Source: Xanthocytophaga flava
GTDB taxonomy: Bacteria; Bacteroidota; Bacteroidia; Cytophagales; 172606-1
Length of the DNA: 64,000 nucleotides
Assembly: GCA_030068525.1 (NCBI GenBank)
Contig: JASJOS010000006.1
Coordinates: 186,001-250,000 of the forward strand
Direction of reading: 5' to 3'
In this document: one piece after another, positions 1 to 8,768 of the stretch
Position numbering within the stretch: the first letter of the stretch is position 1
Layout of the letters: every line of letters starts with the position of its first letter
The notes under the pieces: model-generated
Database searches by the model: none
What the model saw: the letters and a program-made list of their open reading frames with translations, nothing else
Told to the model about the DNA's origin: nothing
Translations under genes and position numbers: made by a program

Positions 1-646
1 ACTGAAATCCTTCTTTTAGCTCGCCCAGAATATTTTTTGTATGGGATTGGACTACATACGGTGGTAATTTCATCAATAGGAGTGAGGTGATTACTGCAAT
101 AAAACTAAATGCATTGAGGCCAAAACAAACTACTTCACCTAGATTTTCAATTGCAATCCCTGCAATGGCAGGCCCCAGTAGCTTGGATAAGTTGACCATA
201 GATGAATTTAAAGCCACTGCATTGGACAAGTCTTTTTTGTCATCTACCATGTCATATACTAGTGACTGTCGTGCTGGCATATCAAATCCATTGATGATAC
301 CCAGTATAACACTGAGAAATATGATTTCCCATACTGCATACTTCTGAAAATATACGACAAGAGTAAGCAGTATAGCTTGTATCATAGACAGAACCTGTGT
401 AAGCAGCAGTACCCGATACCGATTGTAACGATCTGAGACAACACCCCCAAGCGTAGAGAAAACGGCAGAAGGAAACAGCGTTGCAAACACACTGACTCCC
501 AACATAAACTTTGACTGAGTTTGTGAGTAAACGATCCAGCTGACAGCTGTCTTTTGCATCCATGTACCTAAAAGAGAAATAGATTGTCCTGTAAAATAAA
601 GTCGGTAATTACGACTTTTGAAAGCATTAAAAGTTGTTACGTTCAT
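1..646 (-). CDS. MFS transporter, 3' end outside window
   Basis: The reading frame starts at an ATG at 646 and runs off the left edge, so 215 residues are visible. They open with NVTTFNAFKSRNYRLYF, which is typical of EntS-like exporters of the major facilitator superfamily. The loop after the second transmembrane segment reads GGVVSDRYNRYRVLL, the MFS motif A. Alternating hydrophobic stretches give about six membrane helices. The gene lies 41 bp downstream of a MarR-family gene on the same strand, which suggests a MarR-controlled efflux operon. The family is clear; the substrate is unknown. Confidence 0.85.
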   Translation of the reverse strand, partial: MNVTTFNAFKSRNYRLYFTGQSISLLGTWMQKTAVSWIVYSQTQSKFMLGVSVFATLFPSAVFSTLGGVVSDRYNRYRVLLLTQVLSMIQAILLTLVVYFQKYAVWEIIFLSVILGIINGFDMPARQSLVYDMVDDKKDLSNAVALNSSMVNLSKLLGPAIAGIAIENLGEVVCFGLNAFSFIAVITSLLLMKLPPYVVQSHTKNILGELKEGFQ

Positions 647-687
647 AGTTTATTCGTCGCTGGTTCGATTGTTAATTTGGAGAAGAA

Positions 688-1137
688 TTATTCGTATTCC
701 AGTAGTTTTTTCAAAGGGGCCAATGCCTGACGCAAAATCTCTAGTTCTTCTGATGTACAGGTAGCATGTAAAGCATGACTTAACCATTCATCTCTCTCAT
801 TTCGGCTGGCATTTAATAATGCTAGTCCTCCTTCTGATAGCGTTATGGTAATCTTCCGTTTGTCTGTTTCTGAGGGCGTGCGGGTAATATAACCCAGATC
901 CGATAAATGATTCAGAATCTGTGACATAGATTGGGTGGTAACCTTTTCTATCCGAGCGATTTCACTGGGCAATAATTCTTTATGTTCATCAAGTAATCGT
1001 ATCACAGATCGTTCTGTAAGGGATAATGTATCACGAGTCGGTGATTTGCTCCGTAACTTTTTCATAAGCCGGGTTACAACAGTTCGTAACTCGGTGGGAA
1101 GAGAGTTCTCCTGTTTAGATGGGTCTATCGTAGGCAT
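688..1137 (-). CDS. MarR family transcriptional regulator
   Basis: The 149-aa protein has the winged helix-turn-helix layout of MarR repressors: an N-terminal dimerisation helix, LLPSEIARIEKVTTQSMSQ as helix-turn-helix (about residues 57-75), then a wing with the hallmark D-K-R (TDKRKITITLS, about 96-106) and a C-terminal dimerisation helix. It precedes the MFS exporter gene with a 50-bp spacing between the reading frames, so the pair is probably one ligand-inducible operon. A dyad just upstream of its own start suggests autoregulation. Ligand unknown. Confidence 0.88.
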   Translation of the reverse strand: MPTIDPSKQENSLPTELRTVVTRLMKKLRSKSPTRDTLSLTERSVIRLLDEHKELLPSEIARIEKVTTQSMSQILNHLSDLGYITRTPSETDKRKITITLSEGGLALLNASRNERDEWLSHALHATCTSEELEILRQALAPLKKLLEYE

Positions 1138-1143
1138 AGTAAT

Positions 1144-1176
1144 AAAGTAAACTTGTTAAGTTACTTTACAAATTTA
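1144..1176 (-). promoter_or_regulatory. Promoter -7 element and MarR-type operator
   Basis: Read on the minus strand, TAAATTTG at 1176-1169 fits the Bacteroidota -7 pattern TAnnTTTG. Immediately downstream the arms AAAGTAA (1144-1150) and TTACTTT (1161-1167) flank an inner ACTT/AAGT dyad. The dyad covers the expected transcription start, seven bases upstream of the marR start codon, which fits autorepression. The assignment to this MarR is inferred. Confidence 0.45.
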
Positions 1177-1338
1177 ATGCCTGAATACCCAATATTGGAA
1201 ACAGGTTTCTCTTATTTGCAATAGATGAAGGATTTAAAGCTGGGAAAATTTACTTGGTAATATTTTGAAAAAGCAAATTGAAAAGATAGTTTTAAAAAAA
1301 TCGAATCAGGGTGAATCTGTATTTCACTTGCATACAAC

Positions 1339-1794
1339 CTACTGTATAGTAGTTTCTTTGTCGTGAGCTTTTTTCTCAATGACTTCCTGTAAGCCCTCAA
1401 AGATTGTAAACAGTTTATACCCGGAAATAAAACATTGAATGAGAATCATCGCTCCTAGGAGATAGCAAGATGAATACTTTTCAATAAAAAATAACCATAT
1501 GCATATCCCAAACCCTAAAAAAATCCACGGTGAAGGATGTGTGGTAAGAGCAATTTGTTTTTCAGTATCATTAGTAATCAGTTTGATAACTGTGCTATGA
1601 AAAGAACCTAAAAAATGATTAGGTTGAGGTATGATATGAAAATCATTGCCATTTTGATTTACTTCTGCTGTTTCAGCCTGTAAATAGGCTTTTATTCCTT
1701 CCAGAACTTCATCATTCGTAAGGGTTTGTGTTGATGATTCCAGTGAAGTGACAAACTGCATATCTATAAAGTTAGAGTGTGGACTTTGAGTCAT
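1339..1794 (-). CDS. Hypothetical protein with two membrane segments
   Basis: This 151-aa protein is not recognised. Its first 85 residues are soluble and polar. They are followed by two hydrophobic segments, about 90-107 (PWIFLGFGICIWLFFI) and 110-128 (CYLLGAMILIQCFISG), and a short charged tail. It lies 29 bp upstream of the topB start (topB itself begins at 3998, so this gene follows the topB stop at 1824) on the same strand and could be its distal partner. No function is proposed. Confidence 0.6.
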   Translation of the reverse strand: MTQSPHSNFIDMQFVTSLESSTQTLTNDEVLEGIKAYLQAETAEVNQNGNDFHIIPQPNHFLGSFHSTVIKLITNDTEKQIALTTHPSPWIFLGFGICIWLFFIEKYSSCYLLGAMILIQCFISGYKLFTIFEGLQEVIEKKAHDKETTIQ

Positions 1795-1823
1795 TAGAAT
1801 TTTATACTTACAAACTAGTAGTA

Positions 1824-3998
1824 TTACAACCCAATATTAAAATCTGCCTGCATAACCAGCTTGCCTTCTGTTTCTTCTTCTGATCCTGGAATCCTCAGAC
1901 CTTTAATCTTGCCCGTTTTTCCTTTTGATAACAGGTCGTAGATATGTTTATCGGTTAACTTCTTGCCTAATACTTCAAACGGTATCTTAAATCCGCACAC
2001 TTTAAAGTTTGCACATCCATAGGCGCTATTACCCTTTTTCAGCAGATGTTCCTTGCATTTAGGGCATGTCAGGGCTTCAATATTAATCTCTTCTTTGGGT
2101 TCCTTAGGTTTTTTAGGTTTGGCTTCTTTTTTTGCTGATTCTTCTTCCTCAACAGGCGCTGGTATAGGAGTTGCCGCAATGGCAATCTGGCGGTATGCAT
2201 TCCGTTTTACTTCATTGGTAAGGTCAATTACCATCTGGATCAGCTCTGCTTTAAACGTTTCCAGTTCATAGTCTCCTTTCTCAATCTGACGAAGTTTTTT
2301 TTCCCAGGTTCCTGTAAGCTCTGCGCTTTTGAGAAGTTCGTTTTGAATGGTATCAATCAGGTCTATTCCCATCTGAGTTGCCAGCAGGGTTTTCTTTTTC
2401 TTCTCAACATAATTCCGTTTTATCAGTGTTTCAATAATATTGGCCCGTGTAGAAGGGCGGCCAATGCCGTTTTCTTTGAGAAGATCACGCATTTCTTCGT
2501 TTTCTACCTGTTTACCTGCTGTTTCCATTCCCCGAAGCAAGGTCGCTTCTGTATAGGGTTTGGGTGGTGAGGTCTTTCCCTGGTGAATTCTGGGAGTATG
2601 TGGACCCGACTCCCCAACAGTAAAGACAGGCATCACACGTTCTTCCTCCTCCTTTTTTTCGTCTTTATCTTCTTCTTTCTTCTCCTCGTCTGTTTTCTTG
2701 GCCTTGGCTTCATTTGCATATACCTCTCGCCAGCCTGGTTCCAGAATTTGCTTTCCTGTAGCTTTGAATTCCACCTTACCCACCACTCCCAATACAGTAG
2801 TATTTGAAATTTTACATTCCGGATAGAATACGGCAATAAACCGACGTGCTATCAGGTCGTATACCCGTTTTTCATCTGGAATCAAACCAGTAGGGAGCAC
2901 ATCTGTAGGAATGATAGCATGGTGATCACTTACTTTGTTGTTATCAAAAACAGTTTTAAGTTTAGGGATTGGACTGAGTAATAAGGGTGCTACAAGTGCC
3001 TGATAATATTGCATGCTGCGTAAAATACCTTCTACTTTGGGATGCAGATCTTCAGACAGATAGGTGGTATCTACCCGTGGGTAAGTAACAAACTTTTTCT
3101 CATACAGATTTTGAACGTGTTTGAGTGTAATCTCCGCGGAGAAACCATATTTTTTGTTGGCTTCCACCTGAAGAGCGGTAAGGTCAAATAACCGCGGATT
3201 TCCTTCTTTTCCTTCCTTTTTCTCAAAAGATGTAACTGTAAAAATCGGATTTGCCTGTAGGTATTCGAGGCCTTTCTGTGCGCGTTCCTGATTATAAATA
3301 CGTTCAATAGTAGCTGTAAATTCTACTTCACGATACAGCGTTTTTAATTCCCAGTAATCTGCAGATTTAAAAGCATTAATTTCCTTTTGGCGTTGAACCA
3401 GCATGGCAAGGGTAGGGGTTTGTACCCGACCAATTGATAAAACAGCTTTGCCATTACCAAATTTGGTTGTAAACAGGCGTGTGGCATTAATACCTAGTAG
3501 CCAGTCTCCAATAGCACGGGCACTACCGGCTGCATACAGATTATCAAACTGGCTGCTATCTTTCAGATTGGCAAACCCATCTTTAATCGCTTGTTCTGTC
3601 AGAGACGATATCCAAAGTCGTTTGACTGGGGCTTTACATTTGGCTTTGTGTAGTACCCAGCGTTGTATCAGTTCTCCTTCCTGTCCGGCATCACCACAGT
3701 TAATTACCTCTTCACAGTCTTTGAGCAGGTTCTCAATGACACCAAACTGTTTCTGAACACCAGAGTTATCAATTAATTTAATTCCAAAGTTGGAAGGAAT
3801 CATAGGCAGAGCTGATAGACGCCATGATTTCCATTCAGGTGTATAATCCTGGGGTTCTTTTAAGGTGCAGAAGTGTCCAAACGTCCAGGTTACCTGGTAT
3901 CCGTTGCCTTCATAGTATCCGTCTTTGCGTTGCTTGGCTCCTATAACTTCTGCAATATCTTTTGCTACACTGGGTTTTTCTGCAATGCAAACTTTCAT
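1824..3998 (-). CDS. topB: DNA topoisomerase III
   Basis: A type IA topoisomerase of 724 aa that relaxes and decatenates DNA through a 5'-phosphotyrosine intermediate. The N-terminus (KVCIAEKPSVAKDIAEVIG) is the TOPRIM domain. SIGRVQTPTLAML and the active-site segment VTYPRVDTTYL follow, the latter carrying the catalytic tyrosine. A Lys/Glu-rich insertion lies at about 430-455, and the C-terminus has a four-cysteine zinc ribbon beginning CPKCKEHLLKKG. Length and order match TopB. A copy of GACCTTTG, a weak -7 match, lies about 25 bp upstream of the start. Confidence 0.95.
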   Translation of the reverse strand: MKVCIAEKPSVAKDIAEVIGAKQRKDGYYEGNGYQVTWTFGHFCTLKEPQDYTPEWKSWRLSALPMIPSNFGIKLIDNSGVQKQFGVIENLLKDCEEVINCGDAGQEGELIQRWVLHKAKCKAPVKRLWISSLTEQAIKDGFANLKDSSQFDNLYAAGSARAIGDWLLGINATRLFTTKFGNGKAVLSIGRVQTPTLAMLVQRQKEINAFKSADYWELKTLYREVEFTATIERIYNQERAQKGLEYLQANPIFTVTSFEKKEGKEGNPRLFDLTALQVEANKKYGFSAEITLKHVQNLYEKKFVTYPRVDTTYLSEDLHPKVEGILRSMQYYQALVAPLLLSPIPKLKTVFDNNKVSDHHAIIPTDVLPTGLIPDEKRVYDLIARRFIAVFYPECKISNTTVLGVVGKVEFKATGKQILEPGWREVYANEAKAKKTDEEKKEEDKDEKKEEEERVMPVFTVGESGPHTPRIHQGKTSPPKPYTEATLLRGMETAGKQVENEEMRDLLKENGIGRPSTRANIIETLIKRNYVEKKKKTLLATQMGIDLIDTIQNELLKSAELTGTWEKKLRQIEKGDYELETFKAELIQMVIDLTNEVKRNAYRQIAIAATPIPAPVEEEESAKKEAKPKKPKEPKEEINIEALTCPKCKEHLLKKGNSAYGCANFKVCGFKIPFEVLGKKLTDKHIYDLLSKGKTGKIKGLRIPGSEEETEGKLVMQADFNIGL

Positions 3999-4117
3999 TC
4001 AATCAATGTGGTTTTTCGAACACACAAAGGTCGCATTTTTTCAGGAAAAGGGGAAGTGGTGACTGAAATTAATCGATAGTATGAATAAATTTATTGAGTT
4101 ATGTTTAAACATAGGTT

Positions 4118-4154
4118 ACCAAATATCTCTAACTGAAAGCTAGGGATATTTGGT
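4118..4154 (-). terminator. Hairpin terminator after the metallo-hydrolase gene
   Basis: A 14-bp stem with one wobble (ACCAAATATCTCTA at 4118-4131, its partner at 4141-4154) lies 10 bp after the minus-strand gene at 4165-5148. It has only a weak T-tract on the minus strand and a TTTTAG on the plus side. Confidence 0.5.
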
Positions 4155-4164
4155 TTTAGTTGGC

Positions 4165-5148
4165 TTAATCTGGTAATGCAAATCCTGTTTGTACCCATTC
4201 AAATCCTTTTCCTTTTTTGCGTACATGCCCTAGGCCTGGCCATGGTAAATGATAAGAGAATACTTGCTGCCTGCTTTTAGCTAGTGCTTCTAAAATATTT
4301 TTACGGGTGGTTGCAGCAAGTGAAAAATCTGTGTCTCCATCAAATCCCCATTCCGGATGAGCAAATACCAGTACAGGAGAGTGTACCAGATCTGCTACAT
4401 GTACAAGTTCTTGCCCCTCTGAAAATATTGTAGTGATTGTATGACCAGGAGTATGTCCAGGAGCAATTTTTAAAGTAAGGCAATCCAGTATTCGTGAACC
4501 ATCTTCAAAAAGATGCAAATGAGGCTTTATTTTATCCAAAGTTTGTTTAGTCGTTTTTACAACCATAGTTTTCAATGCCTCATCTTTCATTTTACTTTTT
4601 GAGAAGTCAGGACTTGGAGATTGCCAGAATTCATATTCCAGTCGTGATAAATGGATGTTGGCTGATGAAAATACTAGTTCGCCATTTTTATCCAACAAAC
4701 CCCCTATATGGTCCGGATGACCATGTGTAATGACAATATCTGTAATCTGAGTGGGCTGAATACCTGTCTTGGGCAGATTTCGCAATAACCATCCGGAAGA
4801 ATCTCCAAGGATAGTACCGCAGCCTGTATCCAGTAAAATAATCTTATCGCCAGACTTGATGATTAGTATATTCACACCTAAATCAACACTATCTGGTAGG
4901 AAGTTTTCATCCAGTAATTGTTTCACCTGATTGGCTGGTACATCAGGAGCAAAGCTTGGCTGAACTTTTTTAAACAGAATATGTCCGTCTGTGACAACAA
5001 ACAGTTCCAGTTTACCTAATGTAAAAGTATGAATGCCATTGTTGACAGGTAGAGTAGCTCGTCTGATACCCGAGAATACAGATGATACGGGTAAGGTCGC
5101 AGATAACCCCAGCAAGAGTCCTTTTTTGAGAATCGTTCTTCGGTTCAT
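4165..5148 (-). CDS. Exported MBL-fold metallo-hydrolase
   Basis: A metallo-beta-lactamase-fold hydrolase of 327 aa with a probable Tat or Sec signal (NRRTILKKGLLLGLSATLP). The zinc site is complete: THGHPDHIGG (HxHxDH), PGHTPGHT, the bridging Asp in HVADLVHSP and a late His in SYHLPWPGLGH. These ligands fit the broad lactonase/AHL-lactonase-like group rather than a true beta-lactamase, but the substrate cannot be read from the sequence. It is divergent from an HxlR regulator 119 bp away. TACTTTTG at 5169-5162 is a good -7 box for it. Confidence 0.85.
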   Translation of the reverse strand: MNRRTILKKGLLLGLSATLPVSSVFSGIRRATLPVNNGIHTFTLGKLELFVVTDGHILFKKVQPSFAPDVPANQVKQLLDENFLPDSVDLGVNILIIKSGDKIILLDTGCGTILGDSSGWLLRNLPKTGIQPTQITDIVITHGHPDHIGGLLDKNGELVFSSANIHLSRLEYEFWQSPSPDFSKSKMKDEALKTMVVKTTKQTLDKIKPHLHLFEDGSRILDCLTLKIAPGHTPGHTITTIFSEGQELVHVADLVHSPVLVFAHPEWGFDGDTDFSLAATTRKNILEALAKSRQQVFSYHLPWPGLGHVRKKGKGFEWVQTGFALPD

Positions 5149-5161
5149 GTTTTTTTTGAGT

Positions 5162-5169
5162 CAAAAGTA
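5162..5169 (-). promoter_or_regulatory. Bacteroidota -7 promoter element of the metallo-hydrolase gene
   Basis: On the minus strand TACTTTTG matches TAnnTTTG exactly, 13 bp before the start codon at 5148. The implied leader is very short. The intergenic region also holds ATAC-N5-GTAT near 5216, a possible HxlR site. Confidence 0.4.
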
Positions 5170-5267
5170 TTTTCTTTGTATCCATTCGTCAAGTATGCAC
5201 TTTTTGGGTACCTACATACTAATTGTATACTATTGCTGAAAATCAGAATGATATTTTTTGATTAATT

Positions 5268-5624
5268 ATGAAAGATTCCAAACGAGAGAGTATTTGTTCC
5301 GTTGATTATGGATTTCAACGCATTGGGGGTAAGTACAAGTGCCGGTTGATCTGGTATATTCATACACATGGAATTGTACGGTATGGTGTTTTGCGACGAA
5401 TGGTAAAAGGTATTACACCTAAGATGCTGACACAAACATTAAGAGAACTCGAGGAAGATAAACTGGTAGTTCGGACAGTCTATCATGAAGTTCCACCTAA
5501 AGTAGAATATTCATTAACACCAATAGCGGAAGAACTCGTTCCATTTATCCAGCATGTAAAAGAATGGGCTGACAGACGTTTAGAAGAGTTAGAGAAGGAT
5601 ATTGATCCTATCAGCTGTGACTAA
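5268..5624 (+). CDS. HxlR family transcriptional regulator
   Basis: A 118-aa winged-helix regulator. It has the N-terminal cysteine of the family (SICSVDYGFQRIGGKYK) and the HxlR core KGITPKMLTQTLRELEEDKLVVRTVYHEVPPKVEY, ending in SLTPIAEELVPFI. Such proteins often sense electrophiles or redox state through that cysteine. It is transcribed away from the metallo-hydrolase gene and converges with a quinone oxidoreductase gene, either of which could be its target. Confidence 0.9.
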   Translation: MKDSKRESICSVDYGFQRIGGKYKCRLIWYIHTHGIVRYGVLRRMVKGITPKMLTQTLRELEEDKLVVRTVYHEVPPKVEYSLTPIAEELVPFIQHVKEWADRRLEELEKDIDPISCD

Positions 5625-5650
5625 GAAGTAGAAGAGAGGATTGTAAGAGA

Positions 5651-5680
5651 ATAGTACTGATACTAGGGTATCAATACTAT
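5651..5680. terminator. Bidirectional hairpin between convergent genes
   Basis: A 13-bp stem with one mismatch (5651-5663 with 5668-5680) and a 4-nt loop lies between the HxlR gene and the oxidoreductase gene, and overlaps the latter's stop codon. There is no strong T-tract. Confidence 0.4.
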
Positions 5681-6622
5681 CTTTCCTGTACTTTGTCTGC
5701 TTTCCAGAAACTCATGGGCTTTTTTACCTTCAGAGAGTTTAAAAAGTGTGGGTGGTGAGATTTGAACTTGTTTAGTTTGTAACCATGCAAACAATTGCTT
5801 GGATCTTCGAATGCGTTCTTCTTTAGAAGTCAGATAGTTCCATAAATCTCCACCAATAATGGTCTGAGATTTCGCGATGATGTTTAGTGGATCTCCTATT
5901 TCCAATTTGCCACCTGCCAATCCAAAAAGCACTACTTTTCCCAATATGCGTGTCACCTGAAGGCTATCATCCAGGGTGGTTCCTATACTGTCATATACTA
6001 CGTCCACACCTTGTGGAAATAGGTTCAATACTTTGGTCTTCCAGTCTTCTGAGTAGAGAAAAGTTTCATCTGCACCGAATGAAAGTGAAATTTCCCGTTT
6101 GTTTTCTGATGAGGTCATTCCAATAACATTGGCACCTTGTAGTTTACAAACCTGGAGTAACCATTGACCAACTCCACCCGCAGAGGCATGAATCAAAACG
6201 GTTTCGCCTGCTTTTATCAGATGGCTATCAGATGTCAAATACTGAGCAGTGAGTCCTTGTAACATACTTGCTGCTGCTGTTTCGAAACTTACATCTTCTG
6301 GTAGAGGAATAATATGATCTACAGGGACAGCTACTAGCTCGGCATTGGCAAATGGAACATCAGCAAAGGCAACTCTGTCACCTGTTTTATAGTCAGGATG
6401 GTTATTGGCATCTACTATGATTCCTGCCCCTTCATATCCATTGATATAGGGGGCTTGGCCTCTTAGTGGATATGTTCCATTCCGACGCATCAGATCAGCA
6501 AAGTTCAGCCCGATGGCTTTCATTTCGACCAATACTTCGGTTGGTTTCAGAACAGGATTCATAACGTCCTGATATACGAGAACATCCGGCTTACCAAAAG
6601 TTGATAAAGTTAACGCTTTCAT
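5663..6622 (-). CDS. Quinone oxidoreductase-like medium-chain reductase
   Basis: A zinc-independent member of the medium-chain dehydrogenase/reductase superfamily, 319 aa. The GroES-like N-terminal half contains NFADLMRRNGTYPLRGQAP and GYEGAGIIV; the Rossmann half carries HASAGGVGQWLLQ for NADPH binding. No zinc-ligand cysteine cluster is visible, as expected for QOR/zeta-crystallin types that reduce quinones or enones. It converges with the HxlR regulator gene, and HxlR regulators commonly control such detoxifying enzymes. Confidence 0.88.
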   Translation of the reverse strand: MKALTLSTFGKPDVLVYQDVMNPVLKPTEVLVEMKAIGLNFADLMRRNGTYPLRGQAPYINGYEGAGIIVDANNHPDYKTGDRVAFADVPFANAELVAVPVDHIIPLPEDVSFETAAASMLQGLTAQYLTSDSHLIKAGETVLIHASAGGVGQWLLQVCKLQGANVIGMTSSENKREISLSFGADETFLYSEDWKTKVLNLFPQGVDVVYDSIGTTLDDSLQVTRILGKVVLFGLAGGKLEIGDPLNIIAKSQTIIGGDLWNYLTSKEERIRRSKQLFAWLQTKQVQISPPTLFKLSEGKKAHEFLESRQSTGKIVLIP

Positions 6623-6666
6623 TATAAAACATTCAAATGCTGATGTTTAATTCATCAGCCAGATTA

Positions 6667-7434
6667 TTAAAAAAGAATAGAAAAGGAGTTGTTTTGTTGT
6701 ATAGAGTGTATGGCTTCTTCTGTTTGCTTATGTACATACATAGTGGTAAAAGGCCCCATACTAATGCGTTTCACGCCTAGTTTTTGCAAATCTTCAAAGC
6801 TAGGTAGAGTTGGCATACACATCACATTAACAGGAAGGGTAGTGGCTTTTACTACTTCTGAAATATCATTTGATTGGGTAATACAGGGAACGAAAATTCC
6901 ATTGGCTCCTGCTTCTTCATAGCTTTTGAGTCGGGAAAGTGTTTCCTTTAGAGCTGTTTTCATACCTAATAGAAAGCCATCCGTACGAATATTGAGGAAT
7001 ATTTTCATATTATTCCGGTTTAGATAATTGGCAATTGTGGAAAGAGTTTTTTGAAATTCGTCAGTTGGTAGCATTTGACGAGTGGCTCCTGGAATAGAAT
7101 CTTCCAGATTTATACCAGCTACGCCAATAGCATGGAGTTTGGTTATATTTTCAATGATACCATCAATCGTTCTGCCATATCCACCTTCCAGATCAACAGA
7201 AAAAGGGATTTTAACTACCTCTGTGACTCTTTTTGCTATCAGGAAAAGTGTTTCAAATGGAATGTTTTCTCCATCTTCATAGCCAAATGTTTTAGCTATT
7301 GCCTGACTGGAAGTACCAATAGCCTTATATCCATTTGCTTCAAAGAGTAGTGCACTATGTACATCCCATATATTTCCTAAAAGAAGAGGTGTAGAATTTT
7401 GATGGAGTTGTGAAAATGTATCAAATGAGTTCAT
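6667..7434 (-). CDS. Isocitrate lyase/PEP mutase family protein
   Basis: A 255-aa TIM-barrel protein of the PEP mutase/isocitrate lyase superfamily. Signs are GNIWDVHSALLFEANGYKAIGTSS at the N-terminus, the metal and substrate loop SVDLEGGYG, NLEDSIPG, and FLNIRTDGFL. It lacks the KKCGH signature of true isocitrate lyase, so it is closer to carboxyphosphonoenolpyruvate mutase or 2-methylisocitrate-lyase-like enzymes. The exact reaction is unknown. It is 44 bp upstream of the quinone oxidoreductase gene on the same strand and probably co-transcribed with it. Confidence 0.85.
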   Translation of the reverse strand: MNSFDTFSQLHQNSTPLLLGNIWDVHSALLFEANGYKAIGTSSQAIAKTFGYEDGENIPFETLFLIAKRVTEVVKIPFSVDLEGGYGRTIDGIIENITKLHAIGVAGINLEDSIPGATRQMLPTDEFQKTLSTIANYLNRNNMKIFLNIRTDGFLLGMKTALKETLSRLKSYEEAGANGIFVPCITQSNDISEVVKATTLPVNVMCMPTLPSFEDLQKLGVKRISMGPFTTMYVHKQTEEAIHSIQQNNSFSILF

Positions 7435-7559
7435 AAAAACAGGTCTTTATTTTGAATTGATTTTTACAAAACTACAGTGGCTTGTATGCATAGAATTGTA
7501 CAAATCGGAACTTCTGGTTTTTTCACTACATAGTACAGTCTATAATATAGTTTCTTAAT

Positions 7560-8555
7560 TCAATAAGCTGTTTGGAAAATGACATCCAACAATGAGCTGC
7601 TTCCTGTTGCATCACCTGGTAGCTGCCAGATCATAATGCCAGAAGCTTTTTGTTTGGCTAGCTTTGTTTTCCGTTTTATCGTGTTTCGGCCATTGTAATA
7701 AATAGTTCTCCCATCCGGCATTTTCCACTCATCTTTTGTGTCTGATCCCGAAAAAGACGATTGAATTTCATTATAGTTCATACTGATAGCAGTCATACCT
7801 TCTCCGTATCCATAACCATAAAAAGGCACACCTAATGTCATTTTGTCTTTGGTTATGCCTCTGGTTTTTCCAAAATAACTCAGATCTTCTTCTGCATGGG
7901 CATAGGTCGAATGAGGTCCTGGCTTATCCGGACTCCACGGTCCAGTACGATCATAACTCATTATATTAACAAAATCGTATTGGGCTAGTGCTTTGTCTGT
8001 TAGTTGGTCTTTATAATAGATTGCAATGGCAGCAGTAATGAGTTTGTTGTGTTTTCGTAAGGCAGTGGCCAGTTCTACTACAAATTGCTCATAGTTTTCG
8101 TCGATGTCTGCTCCTTCCATATCTACATCAATACCATCCAGTTGATAGGTAAGTGTCAAAGACACTAGTTTCTGAATAAGTAGACTTCTGTTAGGAGTAG
8201 CGAGCAAACGACGGTATTGAAGATGTCTACTACCTCCTCCAATGGAAAAAAGTACTTTAACTTGTTTGGCATGCGCCTCTTCAACAAAAGAAGCCACTCC
8301 GGAAAAATTTTGTGTAAAGTTTCCCTGTGAATCCGGATTGATAAACCATAAGTTGATATGGGTTAATTTTTCGAAAGGTACCTGGAGGTTTAATTTTTCT
8401 GATGTATCTGTTTCATAGGTGGATTGTAAAGGATAGTACCCAATGATTTTAAAGGCTGAATTGGATATTTTTTTTGAATTTTGAGCCAGTGAAACAACGT
8501 AAGTAAATAAAAGGAATACAAGGAATGATACTGTCAGCAGGCGAGGATATTTCAT
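7560..8555 (-). CDS. Secreted GH18 glycosidase (chitinase-like)
   Basis: Family 18 glycoside hydrolase of 331 aa with a signal peptide (residues 1-25, ending SLAQ). The active-site motif LDGIDVDME supplies the catalytic glutamate in DxxDxDxE. Other GH18 marks are KVLFSIGGGS (strand 3), VNIMSYDRTGPW (strand 6) and a C-terminal tryptophan segment GIMIWQLPGD. No binding module is present. The substrate is probably chitin or a GlcNAc-containing glycan, but an endo-beta-N-acetylglucosaminidase cannot be excluded. Confidence 0.9.
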   Translation of the reverse strand: MKYPRLLTVSFLVFLLFTYVVSLAQNSKKISNSAFKIIGYYPLQSTYETDTSEKLNLQVPFEKLTHINLWFINPDSQGNFTQNFSGVASFVEEAHAKQVKVLFSIGGGSRHLQYRRLLATPNRSLLIQKLVSLTLTYQLDGIDVDMEGADIDENYEQFVVELATALRKHNKLITAAIAIYYKDQLTDKALAQYDFVNIMSYDRTGPWSPDKPGPHSTYAHAEEDLSYFGKTRGITKDKMTLGVPFYGYGYGEGMTAISMNYNEIQSSFSGSDTKDEWKMPDGRTIYYNGRNTIKRKTKLAKQKASGIMIWQLPGDATGSSSLLDVIFQTAY

Positions 8556-8768
8556 GTATTGTTTAGCAGATAATAATAGTTGAATAAGATAAGAGAGATA
8601 AAGTTAAAATATGTTGTGATAATTGTGGCATCCTTGACAGGAAGATGTTTCTAGTTAGTCTGTTCATCTTTTGGTTTAACAGATAAGGTTTATGATTTTT
8701 TATATATTTGGTACTTGCTGATTTTAACAGTGAACGTGAACTATACATAGCTATATTAAAACAAATAC

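Noticed and set aside
8563..8748. 61-aa minus-strand frame between the GH18 and DUF695 genes
   Set aside because: Composition is that of a random AT-rich frame; no conserved motif; it fills the divergent promoter region.
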